This document shows, piece after piece, positions 1 to 5,638 of a DNA stretch of 5,638 bases (its first letter is position 1; every line of letters begins with the position of its first letter). This DNA is from Paracoccaceae bacterium (GTDB lineage: Bacteria > Pseudomonadota > Alphaproteobacteria > Rhodobacterales > Rhodobacteraceae), in the NCBI GenBank assembly GCA_007134405.1, contig SLKW01000064.1, positions 1-5,638 on the forward strand, read 5' to 3'. Below the pieces are notes generated by a model. The model was not told where the DNA came from. It saw nothing but the letters and a program-made list of their open reading frames with translations, and made no database searches. A program made the position numbers and the translations under genes.

Positions 1-1970
1 AGCGTGTCGATCACGACCTCCGACGCCGCCGCGCCATAGGCGAAATAGAAGAACGGCCGCCCCTTGCCCGCGATCCGGTCCCAGTTCAGCCCCGGCGTCC
101 GGTAGAAGCCCGTGGCCGACAGGCTGATCCGCGCCTGATAGGCGCGCGCCACGACCTCGGAGAAGGAATAATCCGCGCCGGCAACCTGCACCCGGTCGTC
201 GGTAAAGCGCACGTCCTCGGGGCGGCATTGATGCTCGGCTGCCAGCATTTCGGCGAGCCGGTCGCGGATCGTCAGGCAGGCGGCTTGCACCGCCATTCCA
301 TTCAGGTCCGACCCTGACGAAGCAGCCGTGGCCGAGGTGTTGGGGACCTTCGCGGTATCCGTCGCGGTGATCCTCACGCGCGACAACGGCACGCCGAAGC
401 TATGCGCGGCAACCTGGGCGACCTTCTGAAACAGGCCCTGACCCATCTCGGTCCCGCCATGATTCATCTGGATCGAGCCGTCCTGGTAGACATGCACCAG
501 CGCTCCCGCCTGGTTGAGATGCGTCAGCGTGAATGAGATGCCGAATTTCACCGGCGTGAGGGCAATCCCGCGCTTGAGCACCGGATTGGCGGCGTTCCAG
601 GCGGCGATCGTTTCCCGCCGCTCGGCGTAGCCACTTGTCTCGTGCAACTCCTCGACCAGTTCGTGCAGGATGAAATCGGTCACCGGCATCAGGTAGGGCG
701 TCGTCTGCGCCCCCTCCGATGGCGGCTCCGGCACGGGCCGGGCCACCGCCGCTACCGCGCCGCGCGAGGTGGGGTCCGCGTCGCGCACCGGGGCTTCAGC
801 AACCTCCGGCGCATCGGGTGCCGGCCGGTGCGACGGTGCATAGAAGTTCGCCTGCCGCACCTCCAGCGGATCACGGCCCAGAGCATGGGCGATATGGTCC
901 ATCACCCGCTCGATCCCCAGCATCCCCTGCGGCCCGCCAAAGCCGCGGAAGGCGGTGGCGGATTGCGTGTTCGTCCGCAACCGGTGGCTTGCGATCCGAA
1001 CGGCGGGCAGGAAATAGGCGTTGTCGGCGTGCAGCATCGCCCGGTCGGCGACCGGCAGCGACAGGTCCATCGCCCAGCCGCAGCGGGTGAAATGGCGGAA
1101 ATCGATGCCGCGAATGCGACCCGCCGCATCAAACCCCACGCGATAGTCGATGCGGAAGTCGTGCCGCTTGCCGGTGATGACGAAATCGTCGTCGCGGTCG
1201 TAGCGCATCTTGCAGGGCCGGCCGGTCGCGCGCGCGGCCAGCGCGCAGGCCACGGCCAGCGCATTGCCCTGGCTTTCCTTGCCGCCGAAGCCGCCGCCCA
1301 TCCGCCGCACCTCGACCCGCACGGCGTGCATCGGCACGCCCAACGCCTCGGCCACCTTGTGCTGGATCTCGGTCGGGTGCTGGCTGGAACAGGCGATCAC
1401 CATGTCGCCGCCTTCCTGCGGAAGCGCCAGCGCCGCCTGGCCTTCGAGGTAGAAATGCTCCTGCCCGCCCATCTCGATCCGGTCCTCCAGCCGGTGCGGC
1501 GCGGCGTCGATGGCGGCGGCGACATCGCCGCGCGTCCAGATGCGCGGCCCGTCCTCGAACCGGCTGTCGGCGGCCAGCGCCTCCTCGATGGTCAGGATGG
1601 CAGGCGTTTCGGCATAGCCGATCCTGGCCAGCCGCGCCGCCTTGCGCGCTGCCAGGTGGCTATCGGCCACGACCAGAAACAGCGGCTGACCCACGTAGTG
1701 AACCGTGTCCGTCGCCAGCAGCGGCTCGTCATGGTTCGAGGGGCTGCAATCCGCCGGGCCGGTGTCCTCGGCCGTCAGGACCGCGTTCACGCCGGGCGCG
1801 GCGCGTACCGGGGCAAGGTCCATGCCGGTGATCGCCCCGTGCGCGACTGCGCTCAGCCCGAAGGCCAGATGCAGCGTGCCGGCCGGTGCGGGGATGTCGT
1901 CGACATAGCGCGCCGCGCCGGTGACATGCAGCGCCGCGGCATCATGCGGCAGGGGCTTGTGAACGCTCAC
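1..1970 (-). CDS. xdhB: Xanthine dehydrogenase, molybdopterin-binding large subunit XdhB (partial, C-terminus outside window)
   Basis: XdhB carries the molybdenum cofactor and the substrate pocket of xanthine dehydrogenase, which hydroxylates hypoxanthine and xanthine to urate in the cytoplasm. The frame is open from a GTG at 1970-1968 to the left edge, giving 656 codons; the R. capsulatus protein is about 777 residues, so roughly 120 are missing, including the region of the catalytic base Glu730. Visible landmarks: GGQEHFYLEGQ near residue 170, Gln197 in SSQHP, GGGFGGKESQ with Glu232, Arg310 in VADRAML, TAFRGFGGPQG around 339-349, KFGISFTLTHLNQAGAL, and GGTEMGQGL around 505-513. Gln197, Glu232 and Arg310 match bovine Gln767, Glu802 and Arg880, so the visible part of the active site is intact. 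Residues 378-421 form a Pro/Ala-rich linker about twice as long as I recall in R. capsulatus. The GTG is chosen for its Shine-Dalgarno sequence, its four-base overlap with xdhA, and the family N-terminus (MSV.KPLPHD). Confidence 0.95.
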   Translation of the reverse strand, partial: MSVHKPLPHDAAALHVTGAARYVDDIPAPAGTLHLAFGLSAVAHGAITGMDLAPVRAAPGVNAVLTAEDTGPADCSPSNHDEPLLATDTVHYVGQPLFLVVADSHLAARKAARLARIGYAETPAILTIEEALAADSRFEDGPRIWTRGDVAAAIDAAPHRLEDRIEMGGQEHFYLEGQAALALPQEGGDMVIACSSQHPTEIQHKVAEALGVPMHAVRVEVRRMGGGFGGKESQGNALAVACALAARATGRPCKMRYDRDDDFVITGKRHDFRIDYRVGFDAAGRIRGIDFRHFTRCGWAMDLSLPVADRAMLHADNAYFLPAVRIASHRLRTNTQSATAFRGFGGPQGMLGIERVMDHIAHALGRDPLEVRQANFYAPSHRPAPDAPEVAEAPVRDADPTSRGAVAAVARPVPEPPSEGAQTTPYLMPVTDFILHELVEELHETSGYAERRETIAAWNAANPVLKRGIALTPVKFGISFTLTHLNQAGALVHVYQDGSIQMNHGGTEMGQGLFQKVAQVAAHSFGVPLSRVRITATDTAKVPNTSATAASSGSDLNGMAVQAACLTIRDRLAEMLAAEHQCRPEDVRFTDDRVQVAGADYSFSEVVARAYQARISLSATGFYRTPGLNWDRIAGKGRPFFYFAYGAAASEVVIDT

Positions 1971-3367
1971 GAGGCGATCTCCAGCACGCGGGTCGCGATG
2001 CCCTGGTCTTCCAGGAAATACCGTCGCAGCAGGTTCCGTGCCGTCCGCAAGCGGTATTCGGCCGAGGCGCGCATGTCGTCAATTGGCTGAAAATCCTCGG
2101 CAAACGCCGCGCAGGCCGCTTCGACGGCAGCCTCGGTCCAGGGCTGGCCAGTGAGCGCCGCCTCGACGGCGTGGGCGCGCTTCGGGATGCCGGCCATCCC
2201 GCCGAAGGCGATGCGCGCTTCTGCAACCAGGCCGCCATCGATACGGATATTGAAACATCCGCACAACCCCGAAATATCCTGGTCGAAGCGCTTGGAGATC
2301 TTGTAGGCACGCAACCGGTCGGGCTGGCGCGGAAAGCTCACGGCTTCGATGAATTCGCCCGGTGCACGGTCCTGTTTCCCGTATTCAAGAAAAAATGACT
2401 CGAGCGGCAGCGCACGTCGCGCATTGCCCCGGCGCAGATGCAGCGTCGCACCCAGCGCGATCAGGGCGGGCGGCCCGTCGCCGATGGGCGAGCCGTTGGC
2501 AATGTTGCCGCCGATCGTCGCCGCAGCCCGCACCTGGGCCGAGCCGTAACGGCGGATCAGTTCGGCAAAATCGGGGTGCGCCGGTGCCAATGCCGACATG
2601 AGTTCGGCCAGCGACGTGACTGCCCCAATCCGAACCTCGCCGTCGGTGACGGTCACGCCGCGCAACTCGTCGATGCCGGCGATGAAGGCGACAGCGGAAA
2701 GCTCGCGCAGCTGCTTGGTCACCCAAAGGCCCACGTCGGTTGCGCCGGCGATCAGCGTGGCCTCGGGATTGGCTGCGTACCACTCGGCCAAGGCGTCGGC
2801 GGTTCGCGGCGAGAAGAACGCGTGCGAACTGTCCGCAGCCGCCGTTTCGGGCGTTGGGGGAATGTCGGGGGCGACGGTGGCCGCGCGCAGCCAGTCGGGC
2901 ACGGGCTCAAGCGCCGCGGCCTGGGCCGCGCGATGAATCGGTGCGTAGCCCGTGCAGCGGCAGAGATTGCCGGCAAGCCCGGTATCGTGGTCGGTCTCGC
3001 CCTTCAGGTGGTTGACCGCCATCGCAACCACGAACCCCGGCGTGCAAAACCCGCACTGGCTGCCATGATGGTCGATCATCGCACGCTGCACCGGGTGCAG
3101 GTCGCCATCCGGCCCGGTCAGCCCCTCGACCGTGCGCACGGCCTTGCCGTCAAGCTGCGGCAGGAACAGGATACAGGCATTGAGCGCGCGCGTCCCCTGG
3201 CCGTCGCTCACCATCACGGTGCAGGCGCCGCAATCGCCCTCGTTGCAGCCTTCCTTGGTGCCGGTCAGCCCGCGCTCTTCGCGCAGCCAGTCCAGCAGCG
3301 TTGTCGTCGGCGACACCCCCGCCACGCGCACCGCCACTCCGTTCAGAAGAAACGCGATCTCGCTCAT
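1967..3367 (-). CDS. xdhA: Xanthine dehydrogenase small subunit XdhA ([2Fe-2S] and FAD domains)
   Basis: XdhA is the electron-transfer subunit of xanthine dehydrogenase: it takes electrons from the Mo site of XdhB through two [2Fe-2S] clusters to FAD, where NAD+ is reduced. The 466-residue product begins MSEIAFLLNG. Residues 1-85 are a plant-type ferredoxin domain with Cys41, Cys46, Cys49 and Cys65. Residues 86-160 are the second cluster domain with Cys105, Cys108, Cys136 and Cys138 (CGFC and CRC). After a linker at about 160-185 comes the FAD-binding domain with IAGATDVGLW (205-214) and QVRAAATIGGNIANGSPIGD (278-297), then the CO-dehydrogenase flavoprotein C-terminal domain from about 350. 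All eight cluster cysteines are present. The length fits R. capsulatus XdhA (about 462). Start: tandem ATGs at 3370 and 3367 agree with the family N-terminus; GGAG sits 14 bases before the first, a long spacing. An in-frame ATG at 3415 would add 16 residues absent from relatives. The FAD loop reads AGATD where AGGTD is commoner. Confidence 0.95.
   Translation of the reverse strand: MSEIAFLLNGVAVRVAGVSPTTTLLDWLREERGLTGTKEGCNEGDCGACTVMVSDGQGTRALNACILFLPQLDGKAVRTVEGLTGPDGDLHPVQRAMIDHHGSQCGFCTPGFVVAMAVNHLKGETDHDTGLAGNLCRCTGYAPIHRAAQAAALEPVPDWLRAATVAPDIPPTPETAAADSSHAFFSPRTADALAEWYAANPEATLIAGATDVGLWVTKQLRELSAVAFIAGIDELRGVTVTDGEVRIGAVTSLAELMSALAPAHPDFAELIRRYGSAQVRAAATIGGNIANGSPIGDGPPALIALGATLHLRRGNARRALPLESFFLEYGKQDRAPGEFIEAVSFPRQPDRLRAYKISKRFDQDISGLCGCFNIRIDGGLVAEARIAFGGMAGIPKRAHAVEAALTGQPWTEAAVEAACAAFAEDFQPIDDMRASAEYRLRTARNLLRRYFLEDQGIATRVLEIAS
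1979..1982 (-). promoter_or_regulatory. Ribosome binding site for the GTG start of xdhB
   Basis: On the minus strand the last codons of xdhA contain GGAG followed by an eight-base spacer and then the GTG of xdhB. This spacing is near ideal for a Shine-Dalgarno sequence and supports the GTG rather than the next in-frame ATG, which lies further inside the gene (ITGMDLAP). The site lies wholly inside xdhA, which together with the GTGA overlap suggests translational coupling, so that the two subunits are made in similar amounts. The coupling is inferred. Confidence 0.75.
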
Positions 3368-3436
3368 CATCGGTCCAGCGCCATCTCCCGGTTGCGGGAT
3401 CTTGCGGGCGGCCATGGCGCGGGGCTGCCCTGTCCC

Positions 3437-3452
3437 TTGACCGAACAGTCAA
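3437..3452. promoter_or_regulatory. 16-base imperfect palindrome, candidate operator for the xdh operon
   Basis: The sequence is TTGACCGAACAGTCAA. The left half TTGACCGA and the reverse complement of the right half, TTGACTGT, agree at six of eight positions (TTGAC and the G at position 7), so it has the size and dyad symmetry of a site for a dimeric repressor, such as TetR-type proteins. It lies 67 bases upstream of the xdhA ATG at 3370 and 119 bases upstream of dnaE, and overlaps TTGAC hexamers that could act as -35 elements. No regulator gene is in the window, so the binding protein and effector are unknown. Confidence 0.4.
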
Positions 3453-3480
3453 CAACGCCGCTCGCCCGCATGGCAAGCGG

Positions 3481-3566
3481 TAATCTGCGCCCGACGCATG
3501 AAGCTCTTTCAAGGCGCTCCTGAAAATGCCGCCCGCTTGCGCGTGACCGCCCAGCGATTAATCTGC
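3481..3566 (+). repeat. Octamer TAATCTGC repeated twice upstream of dnaE
   Basis: TAATCTGC occurs at 3481-3488 and at 3559-3566, 78 bases apart on the same strand. Both copies are preceded by a similar stretch (AGCGG and AGCGAT). The second copy ends five bases before the dnaE ATG. The repeat is exact but short; it may be a pair of protein-binding sites or chance. Confidence 0.3.
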
Positions 3567-3570
3567 CCCC
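3556..3570 (+). promoter_or_regulatory. dnaE start region without Shine-Dalgarno; possible leaderless start
   Basis: The bases before the dnaE ATG are GATTAATC followed by TGCCCCC, with no purine-rich Shine-Dalgarno sequence. An in-frame TAA at 3559-3561 rules out an upstream start in this frame. ATTAAT at 3557-3562 matches TATAAT at four of six positions and lies eight bases before the ATG, where a -10 box would sit if transcription began at or next to the start codon; TTGCGC at 3537-3542 is a poor -35 with a short 14-base spacing. Leaderless expression is therefore possible but unproven. The absence of a Shine-Dalgarno sequence is direct observation; the promoter is inference. Confidence 0.25.
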
Positions 3571-5638
3571 ATGAGCGCCCCCCGATTCATCCACCTCCGC
3601 ACCCATACCGAATATTCGCTGCTGGAGGGGGCGGTCCCCCTCAAGGTGTTGGTCAAGCTGTGCGAGAAGCACGCGATGCCGGCGGTGGCGGTGACGGATA
3701 CCAACAACCTCTTTGCCGCGCTGGAATTTTCGACGCTTGCCGCGGGCGCCGGCATCCAGCCTATCCTGGGCTGCCAGATCGATCTGCAGCTTCCCCCCGC
3801 CCAGCCCGGCGACAAGCCGCGCCCGCCTGCACCGCTCGTCCTGCTCGCACAGTCCGAGGTGGGGTATCGCAACTTGATGAAGCTCAATTCCTGCCTTTAT
3901 CTGCGGCCGGGCAGCGCGCTGCCGCATGTCACGCCCGAAGAGCTGGCAACGCATTCCGAGGGCCTGATCTGCCTGACCGGCGGACCTGACGGCGTGATCG
4001 GCCGACTTCTTCGCGACGGGCACCGCGCGCGCGCCGAGGCCTTGGTGCGCGATCTGGCGGCGACCTTCCCGAGCCGGCTTTACATCGAACTTCAGCGTCA
4101 CCCCGGCGAGGGCGGCGCCCCCGCCGAGGCGGAGGCCGCGACCGAACGCCCCTTCGTCGAAATGGCCTACGGCATGGACCTGCCGCTCGTCGCCACCAAC
4201 GACGTGCATTTTCCGTCCTCCGACATGTACGAGGCGCATGACGCGCTTCTCTGCATCCGCGACGGGGCCTATGTCGACCAGGCCGAGCCACGCCGCCGCC
4301 TGACCCCGCAGCACTATTTCAAGTCCGAATCCGAGATGGCGGCGCTTTTCGCCGACCTGCCCGAGGCGCTGGAAAACACGGTCGAGATCGCGCGCCGCTG
4401 CGCCTTCCGCGCACGCAAGCACGACCCGATCCTGCCCCGCTTTGCCGACGACGAGGTGCAGGAATTGCGCCGCCAGGCGAACGAGGGGCTGCAGGCGCGG
4501 CTCGCCATCATCCCGCACGCCGCCCCGGTCGAAGACTACCAGAAGCGCCTCGACTTCGAGCTCGGCATCATCGAGCAGATGGGCTTTCCCGGCTACTTCC
4601 TGATCGTCGCCGACTTCATCAAATGGGCCAAGGACCACGACATCCCCGTCGGCCCCGGCCGCGGCTCGGGGGCGGGCAGCCTCGTGGCCTACGCGCTCAC
4701 CATCACCGACCTCGACCCGCTGCGCTACAGCCTTCTTTTCGAACGCTTCCTCAACCCCGAGCGCGTCTCGATGCCGGACTTCGACATCGACTTCTGCATG
4801 GACCGCCGCGAGGAGGTCATCCAGTACGTGCAGGAAAAGTATGGCCGCGAGAAGGTGGGCCAGATCATCACCTTCGGCGCGCTTCTGTCCAAGGCCGCCG
4901 TGCGCGACGTGGGCCGCGTGTTGCAGCTGCCCTATGGGCAGGTGGACAAACTGTCGAAGATGATCCCGGTCGAGGGCGTCAAACCCGTCTCGATCACCAA
5001 GGCGCTGGCCGACGAGCCGCGCCTGCGCGAGGCCGCGAAGGAGGAGGTCGTGGGCCGGCTTCTCGACTACGCGCAGAAGGTCGAGGGGTTGCTCAGGAAC
5101 GCCTCCACCCATGCCGCCGGTGTCGTCATCGGCGACCGCCCGCTCGATGAGCTGGTGCCGCTCTACCGCGACCCGCGCTCGGACATGCCGGCCACGCAGT
5201 TCAACATGAAGTGGGTCGAGGCCGCGGGGCTGGTGAAGTTCGACTTCCTCGGCCTCAAGACCCTGACCGTCATCCAGAACGCCATCGACCTTCTGAAGCT
5301 GCGCGGGGTGGAGCTGGACATCGAACGCATCCCGCTCGACGACGAAAAGACCTACCGGCTTTACGCCAGCGCCCGCACCGTCGCCGTCTTCCAGGTGGAA
5401 AGCTCGGGCATGATGGATGCGCTGCGGCGCATGAAGCCCACCTGCATCGAGGATATCGTGGCCCTCGTCGCCCTCTACCGCCCCGGCCCGATGGAGAACA
5501 TCCCCACCTATTGCGAGGTGAAGAACGGCCAGCGCGAACTCGAATCGATCCACCCCTCGATCGACCACATCCTGAAGGAAACGCAGGGCATCATCGTCTA
5601 CCAGGAACAGGTGATGGAGATCGCGCAGGTCATGGCGG
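3571..5638 (+). CDS. dnaE: DNA polymerase III subunit alpha DnaE (partial, C-terminus outside window)
   Basis: DnaE is the catalytic subunit of the replicative DNA polymerase III holoenzyme, working with the epsilon exonuclease and the beta clamp. The frame runs from ATG 3571 to the right edge, 689 codons of a family length near 1,150, so part of the fingers, the beta-binding and the OB-fold regions are missing. Residues 1-280 are the PHP domain (HLRTHTEYSLLEG at 8-20, VTDTNN at 41-46, ATNDVHF at 208-214). The palm follows, with GPGRGSGAGS at 361-370, PDFDIDF holding catalytic Asp403 and Asp405, and KFDFLGL holding Asp558; these match E. coli Asp401, Asp403 and Asp555. TVAVFQVESSGM lies at 603-614 and IIVYQEQVM near the end. 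The polymerase site is complete as far as visible. The PHP metal site is partly substituted (Arg10, Thr44, Gln69), as in other proteobacterial DnaE, so PHP proofreading is unlikely. The start is fixed by an in-frame TAA ten bases upstream of the ATG. This is DnaE1-type, with no sign of the mutagenic DnaE2/ImuC form, though I judged that by eye. Confidence 0.96.
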   Translation, partial: MSAPRFIHLRTHTEYSLLEGAVPLKVLVKLCEKHAMPAVAVTDTNNLFAALEFSTLAAGAGIQPILGCQIDLQLPPAQPGDKPRPPAPLVLLAQSEVGYRNLMKLNSCLYLRPGSALPHVTPEELATHSEGLICLTGGPDGVIGRLLRDGHRARAEALVRDLAATFPSRLYIELQRHPGEGGAPAEAEAATERPFVEMAYGMDLPLVATNDVHFPSSDMYEAHDALLCIRDGAYVDQAEPRRRLTPQHYFKSESEMAALFADLPEALENTVEIARRCAFRARKHDPILPRFADDEVQELRRQANEGLQARLAIIPHAAPVEDYQKRLDFELGIIEQMGFPGYFLIVADFIKWAKDHDIPVGPGRGSGAGSLVAYALTITDLDPLRYSLLFERFLNPERVSMPDFDIDFCMDRREEVIQYVQEKYGREKVGQIITFGALLSKAAVRDVGRVLQLPYGQVDKLSKMIPVEGVKPVSITKALADEPRLREAAKEEVVGRLLDYAQKVEGLLRNASTHAAGVVIGDRPLDELVPLYRDPRSDMPATQFNMKWVEAAGLVKFDFLGLKTLTVIQNAIDLLKLRGVELDIERIPLDDEKTYRLYASARTVAVFQVESSGMMDALRRMKPTCIEDIVALVALYRPGPMENIPTYCEVKNGQRELESIHPSIDHILKETQGIIVYQEQVMEIAQVMA

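Larger units (their letters stand above)
3371..3570. promoter_or_regulatory. Divergent intergenic region between xdhA and dnaE
   Basis: This 200-base gap separates the starts of two divergently transcribed genes, so it must hold the promoter of the xdh operon (leftward) and probably that of dnaE (rightward). It contains a palindrome at 3437-3452, a repeated octamer TAATCTGC, and the short palindrome GATTAATC next to dnaE. I could not find a convincing pair of -35 and -10 boxes on either strand: TTGAC-type hexamers occur in both directions inside the 3437-3452 palindrome, but no good -10 lies 16-18 bases away. No tRNA, terminator hairpin with a U-run, or credible small gene is visible. Confidence 0.7.

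Noticed and set aside
642..2090. 482-codon open frame on the plus strand, antisense to xdhB
   Set aside because: Its codons are the same kind of codon-by-codon mirror of xdhB, running a little into xdhA. The protein is Arg/Ala/Gly/His-rich without a recognisable fold; the minus strand has an intact XdhB active site.
2390..2395. Run of six A (six T on the xdhA coding strand) in an otherwise GC-rich gene
   Set aside because: It might allow slippage, but the XdhA frame is intact and family-like on both sides, encoding FFLEYGKQDR normally.
3367..3384. Five-codon minus-strand frame (MALDR) whose stop overlaps the xdhA ATG at 3370 as ATGA
   Set aside because: It could be a coupling leader peptide, but the nearby GGAG abuts its ATG with no spacer, and so short a frame occurs easily by chance.
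3368..3415. N-terminal extension of XdhA to the ATG at 3415 (MAARKIPQPGDGAGP)
   Set aside because: Relatives begin at the MSEIAFLLNG position, and the extra residues have no domain meaning.
2438..3523. 361-codon open frame on the plus strand, antisense to xdhA
   Set aside because: It covers xdhA, whose cluster cysteines and FAD motifs are all intact, and it has shadow-like composition.
3584..3588. GANTC (CcrM-type methylation) site in codons 5-6 of dnaE
   Set aside because: Several GANTC sites occur within the coding sequences of this window, so this one is not distinctive.
3620..3640. Inverted GGGGG/CCCCC tract near the dnaE start that could fold as a hairpin
   Set aside because: It encodes conserved DnaE residues (LLEGAVPL) and has no U-run or regulatory context.
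3498..3989. 163-codon plus-strand frame starting between the genes and running into dnaE
   Set aside because: It lies mostly over dnaE in another frame, has a Pro/Arg/Ala-rich product with no motif, and no Shine-Dalgarno sequence before its ATG.
3367..5568. 733-codon open frame on the minus strand, antisense to dnaE
   Set aside because: Its codons are exact reverse complements of dnaE codons, so a stop would need TTA, CTA or TCA in dnaE, which are rare in GC-rich genes. The translation is low in recognisable motifs, while the plus strand encodes an unmistakable DnaE.

Overview
The window is strongly GC-rich with dense coding. Both identifiable protein sets look like Alphaproteobacteria, most probably Rhodobacterales/Rhodobacteraceae: the XdhA and XdhB translations follow the Rhodobacter capsulatus xanthine dehydrogenase almost residue for residue as I recall it (in XdhB the catalytic Gln197, Glu232, Arg310 equivalents fall on the same numbers), and DnaE has the N-terminal and palm motifs of alphaproteobacterial replicative polymerases. 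This assignment is from recognised protein sequence, not from a search.

Layout. Bases 1-1970 (minus strand) hold the first 656 codons of xdhB, the molybdopterin-binding large subunit of xanthine dehydrogenase; its C-terminal part lies beyond the left edge. Bases 1967-3367 (minus strand) hold complete xdhA, the [2Fe-2S]/FAD small subunit. The two overlap by four bases (GTGA), with a good Shine-Dalgarno sequence for the GTG start of xdhB, so they form an operon reading right to left. Bases 3371-3570 are the only non-coding stretch, a 200-base divergent intergenic region with a 16-base imperfect palindrome that could be a repressor operator. Bases 3571-5638 (plus strand) hold the first 689 codons of dnaE, the alpha subunit of DNA polymerase III, running off the right edge.

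How the genes work together. XdhA and XdhB assemble into an (alpha-beta)2 cytoplasmic enzyme that oxidises hypoxanthine to xanthine and xanthine to urate: electrons pass from the Mo centre in XdhB through the two iron-sulfur clusters of XdhA to FAD and then NAD+. The family partner xdhC, which helps insert the sulfurated cofactor, would be expected just left of the window. dnaE is a housekeeping replication gene and has no functional tie to xdh beyond sharing the divergent promoter region.

I did not find a previously undescribed system. The points most worth checking are the palindrome between the divergent genes, the dnaE start without a Shine-Dalgarno sequence, the enlarged Pro/Ala-rich linker in XdhB, and the partly eroded metal site of the DnaE PHP domain. 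Long antisense reading frames opposite xdhB and dnaE are codon-composition artefacts and are not annotated as genes.
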